A program made the position numbers and the translations under genes. Positions 9,168 to 18,526 of a stretch of DNA of 64,000 nucleotides are shown here, piece after piece. Position 1 is the stretch's first letter. Each line of letters opens with the position of its first letter. Source of the stretch: Bacteroidales bacterium (lineage in GTDB: Bacteria; Bacteroidota; Bacteroidia; Bacteroidales; P3); NCBI GenBank assembly GCA_017429685.1, contig JAFROL010000010.1:1-64000 (forward strand). The letters run 5' to 3'. The notes under the pieces are model-generated. The model did not search any database. It was not told the DNA's origin and saw only the letters and a list, made by a program, of their open reading frames with translations.

Positions 9168-10655
9168 ATGAGTAGCACGCAATTGAAAAAACTCCTGTCC
9201 GACTCGATGATTTACGGGTTGAGTTCCATCATAGGCCGTTTCCTGAACTACCTGCTGGTGCCGCTGTACACCTACACGCTGGTGAGCTCCGGCAACTACG
9301 GCGTCGTCACCAACATCTATGCCTACACCGCACTGCTGCTGGTTGTGCTGACCTTCGGTATGGAGACCACATTCTTCTATTTCGCCAACAAGAACCGCGA
9401 GCGGCACGAAAACGCCATCTCGACGGCGCTGTATATGGTCGGCAGCGTGGCGCTGCTCTTCATCGTGGCCGTAAGTATCTTCATCGGTCCGATTGCATCG
9501 TGGCTTGGCTACGCCGACCATCCTGAATACCTGCGCATTATGGCCATCGTCGTAGCCTTCGATGCCTTTCAGGCCCTGCTTTTCGCCTATCTGCGCTTCC
9601 AGGGCCGCGCCTGGAAATTCGCGTCACTCAAGCTGCTTTTCATAATCGGCAACATTGCCCTGAACCTCTTTTTCTTCGTCCTGGCACCGCACCTGGCACA
9701 GTCCAATCCCGACATAATGCACTGGTACAGCGTCGACAAGCAGGTCTACTACATCTTCCTGAGCAACCTGCTGTGCACCGTGCCCATAACGCTGGCCTTC
9801 ATTCCCGAACTGCGCGTTATGCGACACGGCATCGACAGCAGCCTGGTGCGACAGATGCTGCGCTACACGTGGCCCCTGCTGATCTTCGGACTTGTAGGCA
9901 TCCTCAACCAGGTGGCCGACAAGATCTGCTACCGCTTCCTCGTGCCGGGAGCCGAAGGCGATGAGCAACTCGGCATCTATGGCGCCTGCGTCAAGATTGC
10001 AATGATTATGGCTATGATCACGCAGGCGTTCCGCTACGCCTACGAGCCCTTTGTCTTTGCCCAGGGGCAAGGCAAGGAAAGCAAAGAAAGCCAAGCACTT
10101 GTAATGAAATACTTCATTATGTTCACCCTTCTGGCGTTCCTTGCCGTTATAGCCTATATGCCTCTGCTGAAACACATTATAGCGCCTCGCTACTGGGACG
10201 GTCTGCGAGTGGTGCCGATCGTGATGATGGCAGAAATATTTATGGGCATATATTTCAACCTCTCATTCTGGTACAAGCTGATTGCCAAAACCCACTGGGG
10301 TGCAATCATTTCGGCCGTAGGATGTGCCGTGCTGCTGGCTGTCAACATCGTTTTCGTGCCCCGCTATGGCTATATGGCTTGCGCCTGGGGCGGATTCTTC
10401 GGCTACGGAGTGTGTATGCTGCTCAGCTACTTCCTGGGCCAGCACTACAACCCGACGCACTATCAGCTCGGACGCATTGCCGCCTTCTTCGCACTGGCGC
10501 TGGCGCTCTATTCCGCTATGACGCTGACCGGCAGCGACGCCACTTGGAAGACACTGTTGCTCAACACCTTGATTCTCGCCATTTACGTGGCGGCTGTGGC
10601 TTACAGTGAGCGCGAACTGCTGGGGAAAATCAAAAACAAACTGACAAGACGCTGA
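9168..10655 (+). CDS. polysaccharide/lipid flippase (Wzx/MurJ-type MOP superfamily)
   Basis: Integral membrane protein with about 12-14 hydrophobic segments beginning SDSMIYGLSSIIGRFLNYLLVP, typical of Bacteroidetes polysaccharide biosynthesis flippases that move undecaprenyl-linked glycans across the inner membrane. The start is taken at the ATG giving MSSTQLKKLL, because an in-frame ATG ten codons earlier adds an unrelated stretch. Length from this start is 495 aa, normal for the family. No glycosyltransferase cluster surrounds it, so the cargo is unknown. It may be an orphan flippase. Confidence 0.9.
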   Translation: MSSTQLKKLLSDSMIYGLSSIIGRFLNYLLVPLYTYTLVSSGNYGVVTNIYAYTALLLVVLTFGMETTFFYFANKNRERHENAISTALYMVGSVALLFIVAVSIFIGPIASWLGYADHPEYLRIMAIVVAFDAFQALLFAYLRFQGRAWKFASLKLLFIIGNIALNLFFFVLAPHLAQSNPDIMHWYSVDKQVYYIFLSNLLCTVPITLAFIPELRVMRHGIDSSLVRQMLRYTWPLLIFGLVGILNQVADKICYRFLVPGAEGDEQLGIYGACVKIAMIMAMITQAFRYAYEPFVFAQGQGKESKESQALVMKYFIMFTLLAFLAVIAYMPLLKHIIAPRYWDGLRVVPIVMMAEIFMGIYFNLSFWYKLIAKTHWGAIISAVGCAVLLAVNIVFVPRYGYMACAWGGFFGYGVCMLLSYFLGQHYNPTHYQLGRIAAFFALALALYSAMTLTGSDATWKTLLLNTLILAIYVAAVAYSERELLGKIKNKLTRR

Positions 10656-10741
10656 AAAAGAGTTGTCGCGACGCCGGCAAGGCTGTCCGCCTTACGGCCG
10701 GACAAAACCTTATTGGCCAATGCACTGACCGGCAGGCAGCA

Positions 10742-10954
10742 TCAGAAAGAAACGGTCTCGCAAAGCGAATAGGTAAGGCCGAAGTCTATCTGCTCCTTGC
10801 CGACGCACGTGGTGCTGTCGGCGTCGATTTCAGCCATACTGAACTCGTCGACATTGCCGTCATAACGGTAGCAACGGCAGGTCTTGCCGCACGAGGCCAG
10901 AAGCACAGCGGCAAGCGCAAAAGCAGGGATTGTTTTTTTCAAGACAGACTTCAT
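10742..10954 (-). CDS. small Cys-rich lipoprotein, 70 aa
   Basis: Signal peptide with lipobox LLASC; the lipidated Cys is residue 22. It is followed by a C-x-C motif (Cys26, Cys28 in CGKTCRCY) and two further Cys (about 50 and 65). It is the last of three similar small lipoproteins in this minus-strand cluster, around a DoxX/thioredoxin protein. The shared Cys pattern suggests thiol or metal chemistry in the periplasm. I recognise no named family. Codon use matches the neighbours. Confidence 0.75.
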   Translation of the reverse strand: MKSVLKKTIPAFALAAVLLASCGKTCRCYRYDGNVDEFSMAEIDADSTTCVGKEQIDFGLTYSLCETVSF

Positions 10955-11076
10955 TAAAGTTGAAATTTACAAAGTTGAAAGTCGAGAGTTGAAAGTTAAA
11001 ATACAGTTTTCCGTTCTCACTTCTCCGTTCACACTTCTCACTTCTTCGTTCTCACTTCTCCGTTCTCACGGCCAGG
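10955..11076. repeat. gene-end repeat: GTTGAAA heptamers and GTTCTCACTTCTCC units
   Basis: A GTTGAAA-type heptamer array (about 10965-11000) is followed by four or five copies of a unit near CCGTTCTCACTTCT (11017-11076). The second part includes the last codons and the stop of the DoxX/thioredoxin gene, whose C-terminus VRTEK is encoded by the repeat. The same CCGTTCTCACTTCT unit recurs at 48108-48133. Confidence 0.8.
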
Positions 11077-12179
11077 AATTCTCCTATCGTCTTCTCGTCG
11101 ATGTTGCGGTAGGCATACGAGGCTTTAACCTCGCTGTCGTCGAGCAGCAGCACTATTGGGAACGAGGCTCGTGTGATGCGCACGAAAAGCTCCTTATCAA
11201 TGTGCTTTTCACTGTAGCGTGGCGAACGCGAAACCTCATAGAACTCATCGTATGCGGTCGAGTCTTTCACCGTCGGGAAAACATAGGTTATGCATTCAGC
11301 GTCAATATCATATCGGCCAACGATGGTCGAAATTTTCTCGGCTGCCAAGCGGCAATAGCCGCATTTGGGGCTGAAGAAAGCCACAAGGTGCCGGCCCTCG
11401 TCGAGGCCCATCCCCGTCAATGCGGGAGCGGCAATCGTGCTGTCGGCCACCACGGCCGCATCGCTCGACGCAAGCTGCTGCAGGAACAGCTCCTGGTCGA
11501 AACGCTCATCGTCGTCGGTGAAGAACCAGCTGTCGGGAGGGGTAAGGATGAACGTCGTCACGATGGGTGTAAGTACCAGCGCGGCAGTAACATACCATTT
11601 GCTATAGAACGGCATCGACGCCAATATGCCGACGCAGAGCATAACGAACATCATCACCATCGAAAGCAAATCGCGGACAAAAAGAATCCGCGTCATATAG
11701 AAATACATCAGCGTGGCCGTGGAAAGATAGATCAGCGCCACCAGCCACCAGCGCGGATACCATTGGCGCGATGCGAACTTGAAGACAAACAGCAAGATGA
11801 ATATAAGTACTGCGTTCTTCAGTATCGACTGGACAGGCGTGAAGGGTATAAGGTCGCCGAAACAGTGGCAGTTGTCGGTCCGTCCGACAAGGTGGGCGTA
11901 AGTCAGGAAGACCACGAAACAGACGAGAAAGAGCAACGCCGCCAGTACGGTGAACCTGTGATGCCGATGCGATATCAGCGACGCCCCGAGGATGAGCTCG
12001 AAAGCCAGCACGAGCCTTGCCAGATAATAGCTCAACGTCAGCGGAAAAAGCCCGAAACTGTAGACATACATCTCGAAGGCGTCGATGGTGATGTATTTCG
12101 CCACCGCCGAGATAAGAAAGACTACGCCTACAATGATTTTAAGCACCGAGGCAGAAATGCGCAACGTTTTCATCTGCAA
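11052..12179 (-). CDS. DoxX/MauE-like membrane protein with thioredoxin-fold domain
   Basis: The N-terminal half has four or more membrane segments of the DoxX/MauE type (residues about 8-200), including NCHCFGD with a Cys pair in the loop after TM3, as in Bacteroidetes BT_3928-like proteins. Further hydrophobic segments lead to a periplasmic domain with FFSPKCGYCRLAAEKI (CxxC, about residue 276) and a cis-Pro region FPIVLLLDD, typical of a thioredoxin fold. It probably passes electrons from the membrane to periplasmic thiols. It sits between two small Cys-rich lipoprotein genes with gaps of only a few bases, so the four genes form an operon. Its last residues are repeat-encoded. Confidence 0.85.
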   Translation of the reverse strand: MQMKTLRISASVLKIIVGVVFLISAVAKYITIDAFEMYVYSFGLFPLTLSYYLARLVLAFELILGASLISHRHHRFTVLAALLFLVCFVVFLTYAHLVGRTDNCHCFGDLIPFTPVQSILKNAVLIFILLFVFKFASRQWYPRWWLVALIYLSTATLMYFYMTRILFVRDLLSMVMMFVMLCVGILASMPFYSKWYVTAALVLTPIVTTFILTPPDSWFFTDDDERFDQELFLQQLASSDAAVVADSTIAAPALTGMGLDEGRHLVAFFSPKCGYCRLAAEKISTIVGRYDIDAECITYVFPTVKDSTAYDEFYEVSRSPRYSEKHIDKELFVRITRASFPIVLLLDDSEVKASYAYRNIDEKTIGEFLAVRTEK

Positions 12180-12183
12180 GTCG

Positions 12184-12501
12184 TCAGTCTTCAGTTGGAT
12201 GTTCGGTAGGAATAGTGACCACGGTGTCCATATCGAGCTCGAGGCAGTCGACCTTGCGCGTTGACGTCACATACTCGCCATTCTTAAGTTCCTGCACACC
12301 AAGTTCCAAAAGGTGTTCGCACTTGAAACCGCGGTCGACGTTGACGACAACCGTGTCGGCCACAGTGCTGGTGGAACCGTCGAGAGCGACAGACTGATAG
12401 CTCTCGCTGATGCAATGGCAATAGCGGCTTTTCTTGCAGGCAGCAAAGGCAACGACAACGGCTGCAAGCAGAATGGCTGTAAATATTTTCCTGGTTTTCA
12501 T
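12184..12501 (-). CDS. small Cys-rich lipoprotein, 105 aa
   Basis: I start at the ATG giving MKTRKIFTAILL, because the preceding five codons are not signal-peptide-like. The signal ends VVAFAAC, with lipid-anchored Cys22 followed by C-x-C (Cys28, Cys30 in SRYCHC) and two more Cys downstream (GFKCEHL and VDCLELD). The order lipid-Cys, CxC, Cys, Cys is the same as in the neighbouring small lipoproteins. It starts 12 bp after the upstream lipoprotein and ends 4 bp before the DoxX/thioredoxin gene. Function unknown; a redox or metal role is inferred only from context. Confidence 0.75.
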   Translation of the reverse strand: MKTRKIFTAILLAAVVVAFAACKKSRYCHCISESYQSVALDGSTSTVADTVVVNVDRGFKCEHLLELGVQELKNGEYVTSTRKVDCLELDMDTVVTIPTEHPTED

Positions 12502-12512
12502 TTTGCTGATTA

Positions 12513-12770
12513 TCATTCGTTCATATAAGGTTCAAAGTCGAAATCCGTGCATAGCACCGAATCTGTGCGGTCAGGATAAAGCACAGGGTCTTGGTCGAAA
12601 AGCACATAGCGCATATCCTCGCAGGTGCCTTTGTCTATTTTCACGATGCGGATTTTCTGCGGATTGGCCTGCTGGCCGAAAACGGCACAGCGGCAAGTGC
12701 GCTCTTTGCCACACGACGTAAGGCAGGCAATCAAGGCCAAAACCCCTGCAAAAACAACTATTTTCTTCAT
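12513..12770 (-). CDS. small Cys-rich lipoprotein, 85 aa
   Basis: First gene of the Cys-rich lipoprotein operon. I start at MKKIVVFAGVLAL, the only start that places a signal peptide at the N-terminus. The lipobox ends CLTSC (Cys20), followed by C-x-C (Cys26, Cys28 in ERTCRC) and two later Cys (KGTCEDM, SVLCTDF). Same arrangement as its two paralogue-like neighbours, though overall identity is low by eye. A TAnnTTTG promoter lies about 60 bp upstream. Confidence 0.75.
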   Translation of the reverse strand: MKKIVVFAGVLALIACLTSCGKERTCRCAVFGQQANPQKIRIVKIDKGTCEDMRYVLFDQDPVLYPDRTDSVLCTDFDFEPYMNE

Positions 12771-12828
12771 ATTGATCAATGTTTGAAAATCGAAAATGCA
12801 ATCTGTTTTTTTGAAAGAATTCAAAATG

Positions 12829-12836
12829 CAAAAATA
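12829..12836 (-). promoter_or_regulatory. -7 box for the Cys-rich lipoprotein operon
   Basis: Minus strand TATTTTTG followed by C fits TAnnTTTG and lies about 60 bp upstream of the first lipoprotein start. Confidence 0.5.
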
Positions 12837-12866
12837 CCACTTTTTTTTCATTCCACGAAAAAAAAA

Positions 12867-13508
12867 TCACAACACCCTACAAATCAGCAGACCGTCGCGG
12901 ATTGCCAGCATCGTGTTGGCGACACGGGAATCCTGCTGCACATAATTGTTGAACTGATTGATGCAGAGTGTGTCGGCATCGTGATGGGTGTCGGTGTCGA
13001 GCACTTTGCCGCCCCACAGGACATTGTCGACGAGCAAAAGTCCGCCGCGTCGCATCCGCGGGACAAGGATGTCGTAGTACTCCCTGGTGTGACGCTTGTC
13101 GGCATCGATGAAGGCAAAGTCGACTGTCTGTTCCTCGGCTTCAAACACGTTAGGAATCAACTTTTTTGCATCACCGATCCGCACATTGACGCGCTGCGCT
13201 ATGCCGGCCAAAGAAAGATGGTGGCGGATAATGTCGGCATACTCTTCGTTGACTTCGAATGTGTGCAGCGTTCCGCCTTCGGCAAGGCCGCGGGCGATGC
13301 AGATGGTGGAATAGCCGACAAAGGCGCCCACCTCGACAGCACAACGCGCTGCTACCGAACGACACAGGAGCGTCAGCAACTGCCCTTCGGCAGGACCGCA
13401 AATCATCTGCGGCTGCGCGGTATGGAGGTGCGCCCAGCGTTCGATGCCGTCGAGCACGCTGTCAGGCAGCGCAGTATGCGATTCTATATATTCACTGATT
13501 GTCACCAT
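12867..13508 (-). CDS. class I SAM-dependent O-methyltransferase
   Basis: A 213-aa methyltransferase of the caffeoyl-CoA/catechol O-methyltransferase family. The SAM-binding motif I is AVEVGAFVGYSTICIARGL, followed by acidic TFEVNEEYADIIRHHL, then the metal/catalytic segment VDFAFIDADKRHTREYYD and LLLVDNVLWGG. These enzymes use a divalent metal to methylate vicinal hydroxyls; the bacterial substrate is rarely known. It overlaps the end of ftsK by one base, so it is probably co-transcribed downstream of ftsK. Confidence 0.93.
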   Translation of the reverse strand: MVTISEYIESHTALPDSVLDGIERWAHLHTAQPQMICGPAEGQLLTLLCRSVAARCAVEVGAFVGYSTICIARGLAEGGTLHTFEVNEEYADIIRHHLSLAGIAQRVNVRIGDAKKLIPNVFEAEEQTVDFAFIDADKRHTREYYDILVPRMRRGGLLLVDNVLWGGKVLDTDTHHDADTLCINQFNNYVQQDSRVANTMLAIRDGLLICRVL

Positions 13509-16174
13509 CAGAGGCTTCTGAGCAATTCTTCGAGCGACACTTCGTCCTTGATGAGGACGTCGCGGGCCTTCGAGCCGTTGTAGGGGCCCACGATGCCTGC
13601 GGCCTCCAGCTGGTCGATGATGCGTCCGGCACGGTTGTAGCCCAGCGACAGCTTGCGCTGCAGCAACGACGTGCTGCCAAACTGCGAGGCGACAACAAGA
13701 CGTGCCGCGTCGTTGAAAAACTCGTCCTTTGCCTTGGCGTCGAACTCCTTGTTGGGCGCATCGTTTTCGTCGAGGTATTCAGGCAATACGAAACCTTCAC
13801 CTTCGGCATATCCGCGCTGGTCGCCAATAAACTGCACAAGTTTTTCGATCTCGGGCGTATCGATAAGGGCACATTGCAGACGCACCAAATCCTTGCCTGC
13901 CAACGAAATAAGCATATCGCCACGACCAATCAGCTGCTGGGCGCCGCCAGTGTCGAGAATCGTCTTGCTGTCGATGCCGCTGGTGACGCGGAACGCCACA
14001 CGGGCCGGGAAGTTTGCCTTGATGGTACCGGTAATGATGTTGGTCGTGGGGCGCTGGGTTGCGATGATAAGGTGGATTCCCACGGCACGGGCCAGCTGGG
14101 CCAGTCGGCAAATCGGAAGTTCCACCTCCTTGCCAACGGTCATAATCAGGTCGCCGAACTCGTCGATAACGACAACGATATAAGGCAGGTAGCGGTGTCC
14201 GTTGTCGGGATTCAGCATACGCTTGCAGAACTTCTCGTTGTATTCGGTGATTTTGCGCACCTTGGCGGCCTTGAGCAGGTCGTAGCGCGTGTCCATCTCG
14301 ATGCAGAGCGAGTTCAGCGTGCGGACCACTTTCTTCACGTCCGTTATCACAGGCTCGCGCTTGTCGGGGTCCTTGCCCAGTTCGTCGGGCATCACAGCCA
14401 GATAGTGCCTTTCGATTTTGGAATACAGCGAAAACTCGACCTTCTTGGGGTCGATGAGCACCAGCTTCAGTTCCGAAGGATGCTTGGTATAGAGCAGCGA
14501 AGCCAGCACTGCATTGAGGCCCACCGACTTACCCGTACCCGTAGCACCAGCCATCAGCAGGTGGGGCATCTTGGCCAGGTCGGTGACGAAACATTCGTTG
14601 CTGATGGTTTTGCCAAAGGCAACAGGCAGTTCCATCTTGGCCTTGCGGAACTCCTCGCTTTCGAGCATCGTCTTCATAGCCACAATCTGCGGCTTGGCGT
14701 TGGGCACCTCTATTCCGATGTTGCTTTCGCCGGGGATAGGCGCAATGATACGTATGCCGAGGGCTGCCAGCGACAGGGCTATGTCGTTTTCCAGTCCCTG
14801 TATCTTGCTGATGCGCACGCCACGGGCAGGCTTTATTTTATAGAGCGTCACCGTGGGGCCCGGCTGGGCTGAAATCTCGGTAACCTCGATGCCATAGTCG
14901 CGCAGTGTGTCGACAATGCGGTCCTTGTTGGCGACAAGTTCCTCTTTCGACACCTTGACATTCTTCTGTTCCCAATCCTCCAGAATGTCGGTATTGGGCA
15001 TCTGAAAATCCTTAAGGTCCAGCTTGGGGTCGTAAGGTTCGTCGATGCCGTAGTGCACGCGGTAGTCGTCGGGGTCGGTCTCCGCTCCGTCTTCGGCGAC
15101 AGGCTCTGTCGCCTGCTTGACGCCGGAATCCGGCACTTCGTGGACGGTGAAAATCGGTTCTCCCCCACCCTTGCCGCCATCCTCGCCAGGACGGCCGGCA
15201 CGACGGTTGATGCGTTCAAACTCGTCGTCGATGCTGAAGGTCACCTTTTCATCGTCATTGGTCTCGACTTCAGGCTGCTCCACGTCGATAGGCTCCGTCG
15301 GGCCGCTCTCGCCGCGACGCTTGCTCACGCGGTCGATGACAATATTGTCCAAATGCGAGTCCGACTCGAAATCGGCGCCCTCGCCGTCGTCCTCTTCGCC
15401 GTCGTTGCTTTCGTCTTCGCTTTCATCCTCGTCGTCGGCAGCGGTGTCGCGACGGAACAGACGAGCAAAAAATCCCGCTTTTTTCTCTTCTACCACACCG
15501 TCATCCTCGTCGTCGGCGTCGATAACCTCAGGCGAAGCCGCCTTCTCCTGCGGGCGTTCCTTGCGTTCGGGCAGTTTGATGCGAACGTGATGGACCATAA
15601 CCAGAAACAGACAGGCCAGAAACAGGAGCAGGATAGGCAATCCAATGTGCAGCAGGCTGAAGAGCATTCGCGCCAGCTCGGTGCCGACAACGCCCGACAG
15701 GGCGGCGCCAAGCGTGGACTGGTCAGCATCCTCGGGATTGGCAAGCCATCCGACGGTGGTGCAGACCCACAGCACCCAGAAAAGCACAGACCACAGCGTC
15801 TTGCGGAACAGACGGTCGTCGCGCCACAACGTGCGGCGCGGTTCCTTCTGGCTTTTCGACGTGAGGTTCTTCGTCACCAGGCGCAATCCATATACAAAAA
15901 GGAGAAAACAGAGTCCCAACGATGCCATTCCGAACGAGCCGCTCACCAGTACCGATGCCAGCCAACCGCCCAGGGTGCCGCACCAGTTCACAGCCCTGGC
16001 GGGTTCGAGTCCGTAGCGGACGTATGCCAGCACATAGCTGACAATGGCTACAAAGGTATAAACAGCCAGCAGCGCGTAGAACGATCCACGCGCCACTGCA
16101 AACTGGGGCGTTGCCAAAAACTGCTTCAGGCTGCCCTCTTTGGTAGGTTTGACTTTTTTCTTCTTTTTGGACAT
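13508..16174 (-). CDS. ftsK: DNA translocase FtsK
   Basis: Septum-located dsDNA pump that clears chromosome ends and activates XerCD at dif. Four N-terminal membrane segments (about residues 25-200) are followed by an acidic Asp/Glu-rich linker, the alpha and beta RecA-like motor domain with Walker A GATGTGKSVGLN and Walker B VVVIDEFGDLI, and a C-terminal winged-helix gamma domain (QRKLSLGYNRAGRIIDQLE) that reads KOPS-like sites. I start at the ATG giving MSKKKKKVKPTKEG (888 aa), because the longer frame has an atypical leader. The linker is short compared with E. coli but usual for Bacteroidetes. Confidence 0.96.
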   Translation of the reverse strand: MSKKKKKVKPTKEGSLKQFLATPQFAVARGSFYALLAVYTFVAIVSYVLAYVRYGLEPARAVNWCGTLGGWLASVLVSGSFGMASLGLCFLLFVYGLRLVTKNLTSKSQKEPRRTLWRDDRLFRKTLWSVLFWVLWVCTTVGWLANPEDADQSTLGAALSGVVGTELARMLFSLLHIGLPILLLFLACLFLVMVHHVRIKLPERKERPQEKAASPEVIDADDEDDGVVEEKKAGFFARLFRRDTAADDEDESEDESNDGEEDDGEGADFESDSHLDNIVIDRVSKRRGESGPTEPIDVEQPEVETNDDEKVTFSIDDEFERINRRAGRPGEDGGKGGGEPIFTVHEVPDSGVKQATEPVAEDGAETDPDDYRVHYGIDEPYDPKLDLKDFQMPNTDILEDWEQKNVKVSKEELVANKDRIVDTLRDYGIEVTEISAQPGPTVTLYKIKPARGVRISKIQGLENDIALSLAALGIRIIAPIPGESNIGIEVPNAKPQIVAMKTMLESEEFRKAKMELPVAFGKTISNECFVTDLAKMPHLLMAGATGTGKSVGLNAVLASLLYTKHPSELKLVLIDPKKVEFSLYSKIERHYLAVMPDELGKDPDKREPVITDVKKVVRTLNSLCIEMDTRYDLLKAAKVRKITEYNEKFCKRMLNPDNGHRYLPYIVVVIDEFGDLIMTVGKEVELPICRLAQLARAVGIHLIIATQRPTTNIITGTIKANFPARVAFRVTSGIDSKTILDTGGAQQLIGRGDMLISLAGKDLVRLQCALIDTPEIEKLVQFIGDQRGYAEGEGFVLPEYLDENDAPNKEFDAKAKDEFFNDAARLVVASQFGSTSLLQRKLSLGYNRAGRIIDQLEAAGIVGPYNGSKARDVLIKDEVSLEELLRSL

Positions 16175-16264
16175 AACTATGTTTTTCTGACTTGCGCGCG
16201 ACAGCAGGCAATCCGTATGCCGTCTGCCGCCGCCGAGCCTCAACTCGCAATTGCCAACTGCAGA

Positions 16265-17014
16265 CTATTCTTCCTGCAGATACTCCATCTCTTCCTGAAT
16301 CTGTTTGAAGAGAGCCTTGAAATCCTCGTCCGAGATGGTTTCGTAGCCGCTGGGCAGCAGCATATCGACCTCTTTCACCTTGCCTTTCTTGATTTCGGTG
16401 GCAGTCAGGGTCAGCTGGCGGCCTTCGCCAAGGTCGGTCGAATACTCAAGACCGATACCCTTCACGCCATTGAACAGCAGGTTGACGTCGGGACCCATCT
16501 CGTCGCTGTACCAGATAACGGTGGGATGGTCCTCGCCCTCCTCGCCGAAAACGTGGATGACGGCCTTCTTGGCTGTAACGCCGGCGACAGTCTTGGTCTC
16601 GCCAGCCACATATTCGATATAGAAGCCTTCGGTGCAGGGGATTGTAAGGCTGTCGATGTCGTTCTGCGTAAGCTCGCTTTTGGCAAGGATCTTGCTCGAA
16701 CCCTTATAGTCGAGCTCCACATCGTTCTGCGACAGGTACATAAAAATCATACTCAAATCCCAGCACGCAAACTGCTTGTGGCCGTCGACAAGCACATTGT
16801 TGATCATCGGCGAGTTGGTAAAGACCATACTGGACGTCAGCACCTTGTCGTCGTAGACCTTGAGTTCGGCGGTAGCCATCTGCTCCGGGACCGTGAAAGC
16901 CGTCTCGCCGGTCGAAGTGACAGAATAGGTTATAGTGCCTCTGAATGTGTTCTGGGCCAGAAGGGCGCCCGTCGACAAAACGGCAAAAGCCGCAATAGCA
17001 AGTATTTTCTTCAT
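16265..17014 (-). CDS. exported hypothetical protein (DUF4412/LolA-like fold possible)
   Basis: Cleavable signal peptide MKKILAIAAFAVLSTGALLAQ followed by a beta-rich 229-residue mature protein (FRGTITYSV, VYDDKVLTSSMVF, HVFGEEGEDHPTVIWYSDE). The pattern of repeated beta strands with a loss-of-detail C-terminal acidic helix (FKALFKQIQEEMEYLQEE) resembles Bacteroidetes DUF4412 or LolA-like outer-membrane-associated proteins, which I infer only from general form. Likely periplasmic or at the inner face of the outer membrane. It lies between murF and ftsK on the same strand. Confidence 0.75.
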   Translation of the reverse strand: MKKILAIAAFAVLSTGALLAQNTFRGTITYSVTSTGETAFTVPEQMATAELKVYDDKVLTSSMVFTNSPMINNVLVDGHKQFACWDLSMIFMYLSQNDVELDYKGSSKILAKSELTQNDIDSLTIPCTEGFYIEYVAGETKTVAGVTAKKAVIHVFGEEGEDHPTVIWYSDEMGPDVNLLFNGVKGIGLEYSTDLGEGRQLTLTATEIKKGKVKEVDMLLPSGYETISDEDFKALFKQIQEEMEYLQEE

Positions 17015-17119
17015 AATTATTATTAGTTTTGTTTCCTTTATTAATTGATTTTAAAAATATATAACGGCACATTGTTCCAAATATTATGGAGCGCCGAAAA
17101 AAAACTTTTCATCCAGGCG

Positions 17120-18526
17120 CTACAGCACCTCTTCGAGAGTCCACATACGATTGGAGTTGGAGCCCTTGACCAGCACCGTGGCGCCGCTGACGGGATTCTG
17201 CCTCAGCCAGCTGGCGGCCGCCTCGGTGCTTTCAAACCATACGGCGCCATCGGTGCCCTCGGCAAAGCGGAACTCGTCGCCTATCAGCACAATACGGCCG
17301 AACCCAGCACTCCGTACGCGGTCGAAAAGCTCGCGATGCTCGTTGCGCGAATCGCTGCCGAGCTCCTTCATCGCACCCAGGACGACCATCTTGTTGTCGC
17401 CCTTCATAGCGGCAAAATTGTCGACAGCCACACGCATACTCGACGGATTGGCGTTGTAGCAGTCCAGAATCAGCGTGTTGCGTTCGGTGCGGCGGCACTG
17501 CGAACGGTTGTTCGAAGGCACGTATTCCTCGATGGCAGTCTTGATGTCGAACAGCTCGACGCCGAAATAGCGTCCCACACAAACGGCAGCCATTGCGTTG
17601 GCAAAGTTGTAGCCGCCAATCAGTTGCGACTGGACGCTGTAGACCGTGTCGCCGTCCTCGAAATAGAACTTCATACAAGGGTCGGCCGACACATAAGAGC
17701 CCTTGCACTCGGCCGTTTCGGCACTGCCGTATGTCACCACCGACGCCATCGGCAGGTTGACGCCACGCGGACAGAAATCGGCCGTATAGTCCGTCGGCAT
17801 AACCCCGGGGATGGAAGGCACCACGCCCGGCAGCACCGAAGGCGACGACGGCAGCTGCGCCATCTTCTCGGCGCGCTCCATCAGAATCTCGTCATCGGCA
17901 TTGACGAATATCACACCTGCCATTGCCGCCAGATGCCTGTAGAGCTCGCTCTTGGTGCGTATCACCCCCTTGAACGACCCGAAGCCCTCCAGGTGGGCCT
18001 TGCCGACATTGGTGATGAGGCCGAACTCCGGATTGGCGATATTGCACAGAAAATCAATCTCGCCCGGATGGTTGGCACCCATCTCGACGACGAGCATTTC
18101 CGTGTCGGCGGGCATCGAGAGCAGCGTCAGCGGCACGCCGAGGTGGTTGTTGAAGTTGCCCTGCGTGCAATGGACGCGGTATTTTTTTGAAAGGACAGCA
18201 TTCACCAGCTCCTTGGTGGTCGTTTTGCCGTTGGTGCCGGTGATGCCCACAACGGGTATCGTGAGCTGGCTGCGATGATAGCGCGCCAGCTCCTGAAGCG
18301 TCTGCAGCGAATCCTCGACCACGATGCAGCGGTCGCCGGCCTTGCATTCCGGGTTGTCGACAACGCAGAGCGACGCACCTTTTTCCAGAGCCTGTGCGGC
18401 AAAGCGGTTGCCGTCGAAGGTGTCGCCCTTGAGGCCGAAAAAGATGCACCCCTCGCTGATTTTGCGCGAATCGGTGGTGACGCAGCGCGTCTTGAGATAT
18501 TCTGAATAAAGTTCTTCGATAGTCAT
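17120..18526 (-). CDS. murF: UDP-N-acetylmuramoyl-tripeptide--D-alanyl-D-alanine ligase MurF
   Basis: ATP-dependent ligase that adds D-Ala-D-Ala to UDP-MurNAc-tripeptide in the cytoplasm. It shows the three Mur-ligase domains: N-terminal (TTDSRKISEGCIFFGLKGD), the central ATPase with GITGTNGKTTTKELV and VVEMGANHPGEIDFL, and the C-terminal domain with LDCYNANPSSM. It is 468 aa, slightly long because of a Pro/Ser-rich insert around SSPSVLPGVVPSIPGV in the central domain. It stands alone rather than in the usual dcw cluster. Confidence 0.95.
   Translation of the reverse strand: MTIEELYSEYLKTRCVTTDSRKISEGCIFFGLKGDTFDGNRFAAQALEKGASLCVVDNPECKAGDRCIVVEDSLQTLQELARYHRSQLTIPVVGITGTNGKTTTKELVNAVLSKKYRVHCTQGNFNNHLGVPLTLLSMPADTEMLVVEMGANHPGEIDFLCNIANPEFGLITNVGKAHLEGFGSFKGVIRTKSELYRHLAAMAGVIFVNADDEILMERAEKMAQLPSSPSVLPGVVPSIPGVMPTDYTADFCPRGVNLPMASVVTYGSAETAECKGSYVSADPCMKFYFEDGDTVYSVQSQLIGGYNFANAMAAVCVGRYFGVELFDIKTAIEEYVPSNNRSQCRRTERNTLILDCYNANPSSMRVAVDNFAAMKGDNKMVVLGAMKELGSDSRNEHRELFDRVRSAGFGRIVLIGDEFRFAEGTDGAVWFESTEAAASWLRQNPVSGATVLVKGSNSNRMWTLEEVL

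Noticed and set aside
8900-9178. Open frame of 92 codons across the GTAC hairpin on the minus strand.
   Set aside because: The peptide is only the translation of the inverted repeat and has no family likeness; the flippase start lies at its end.
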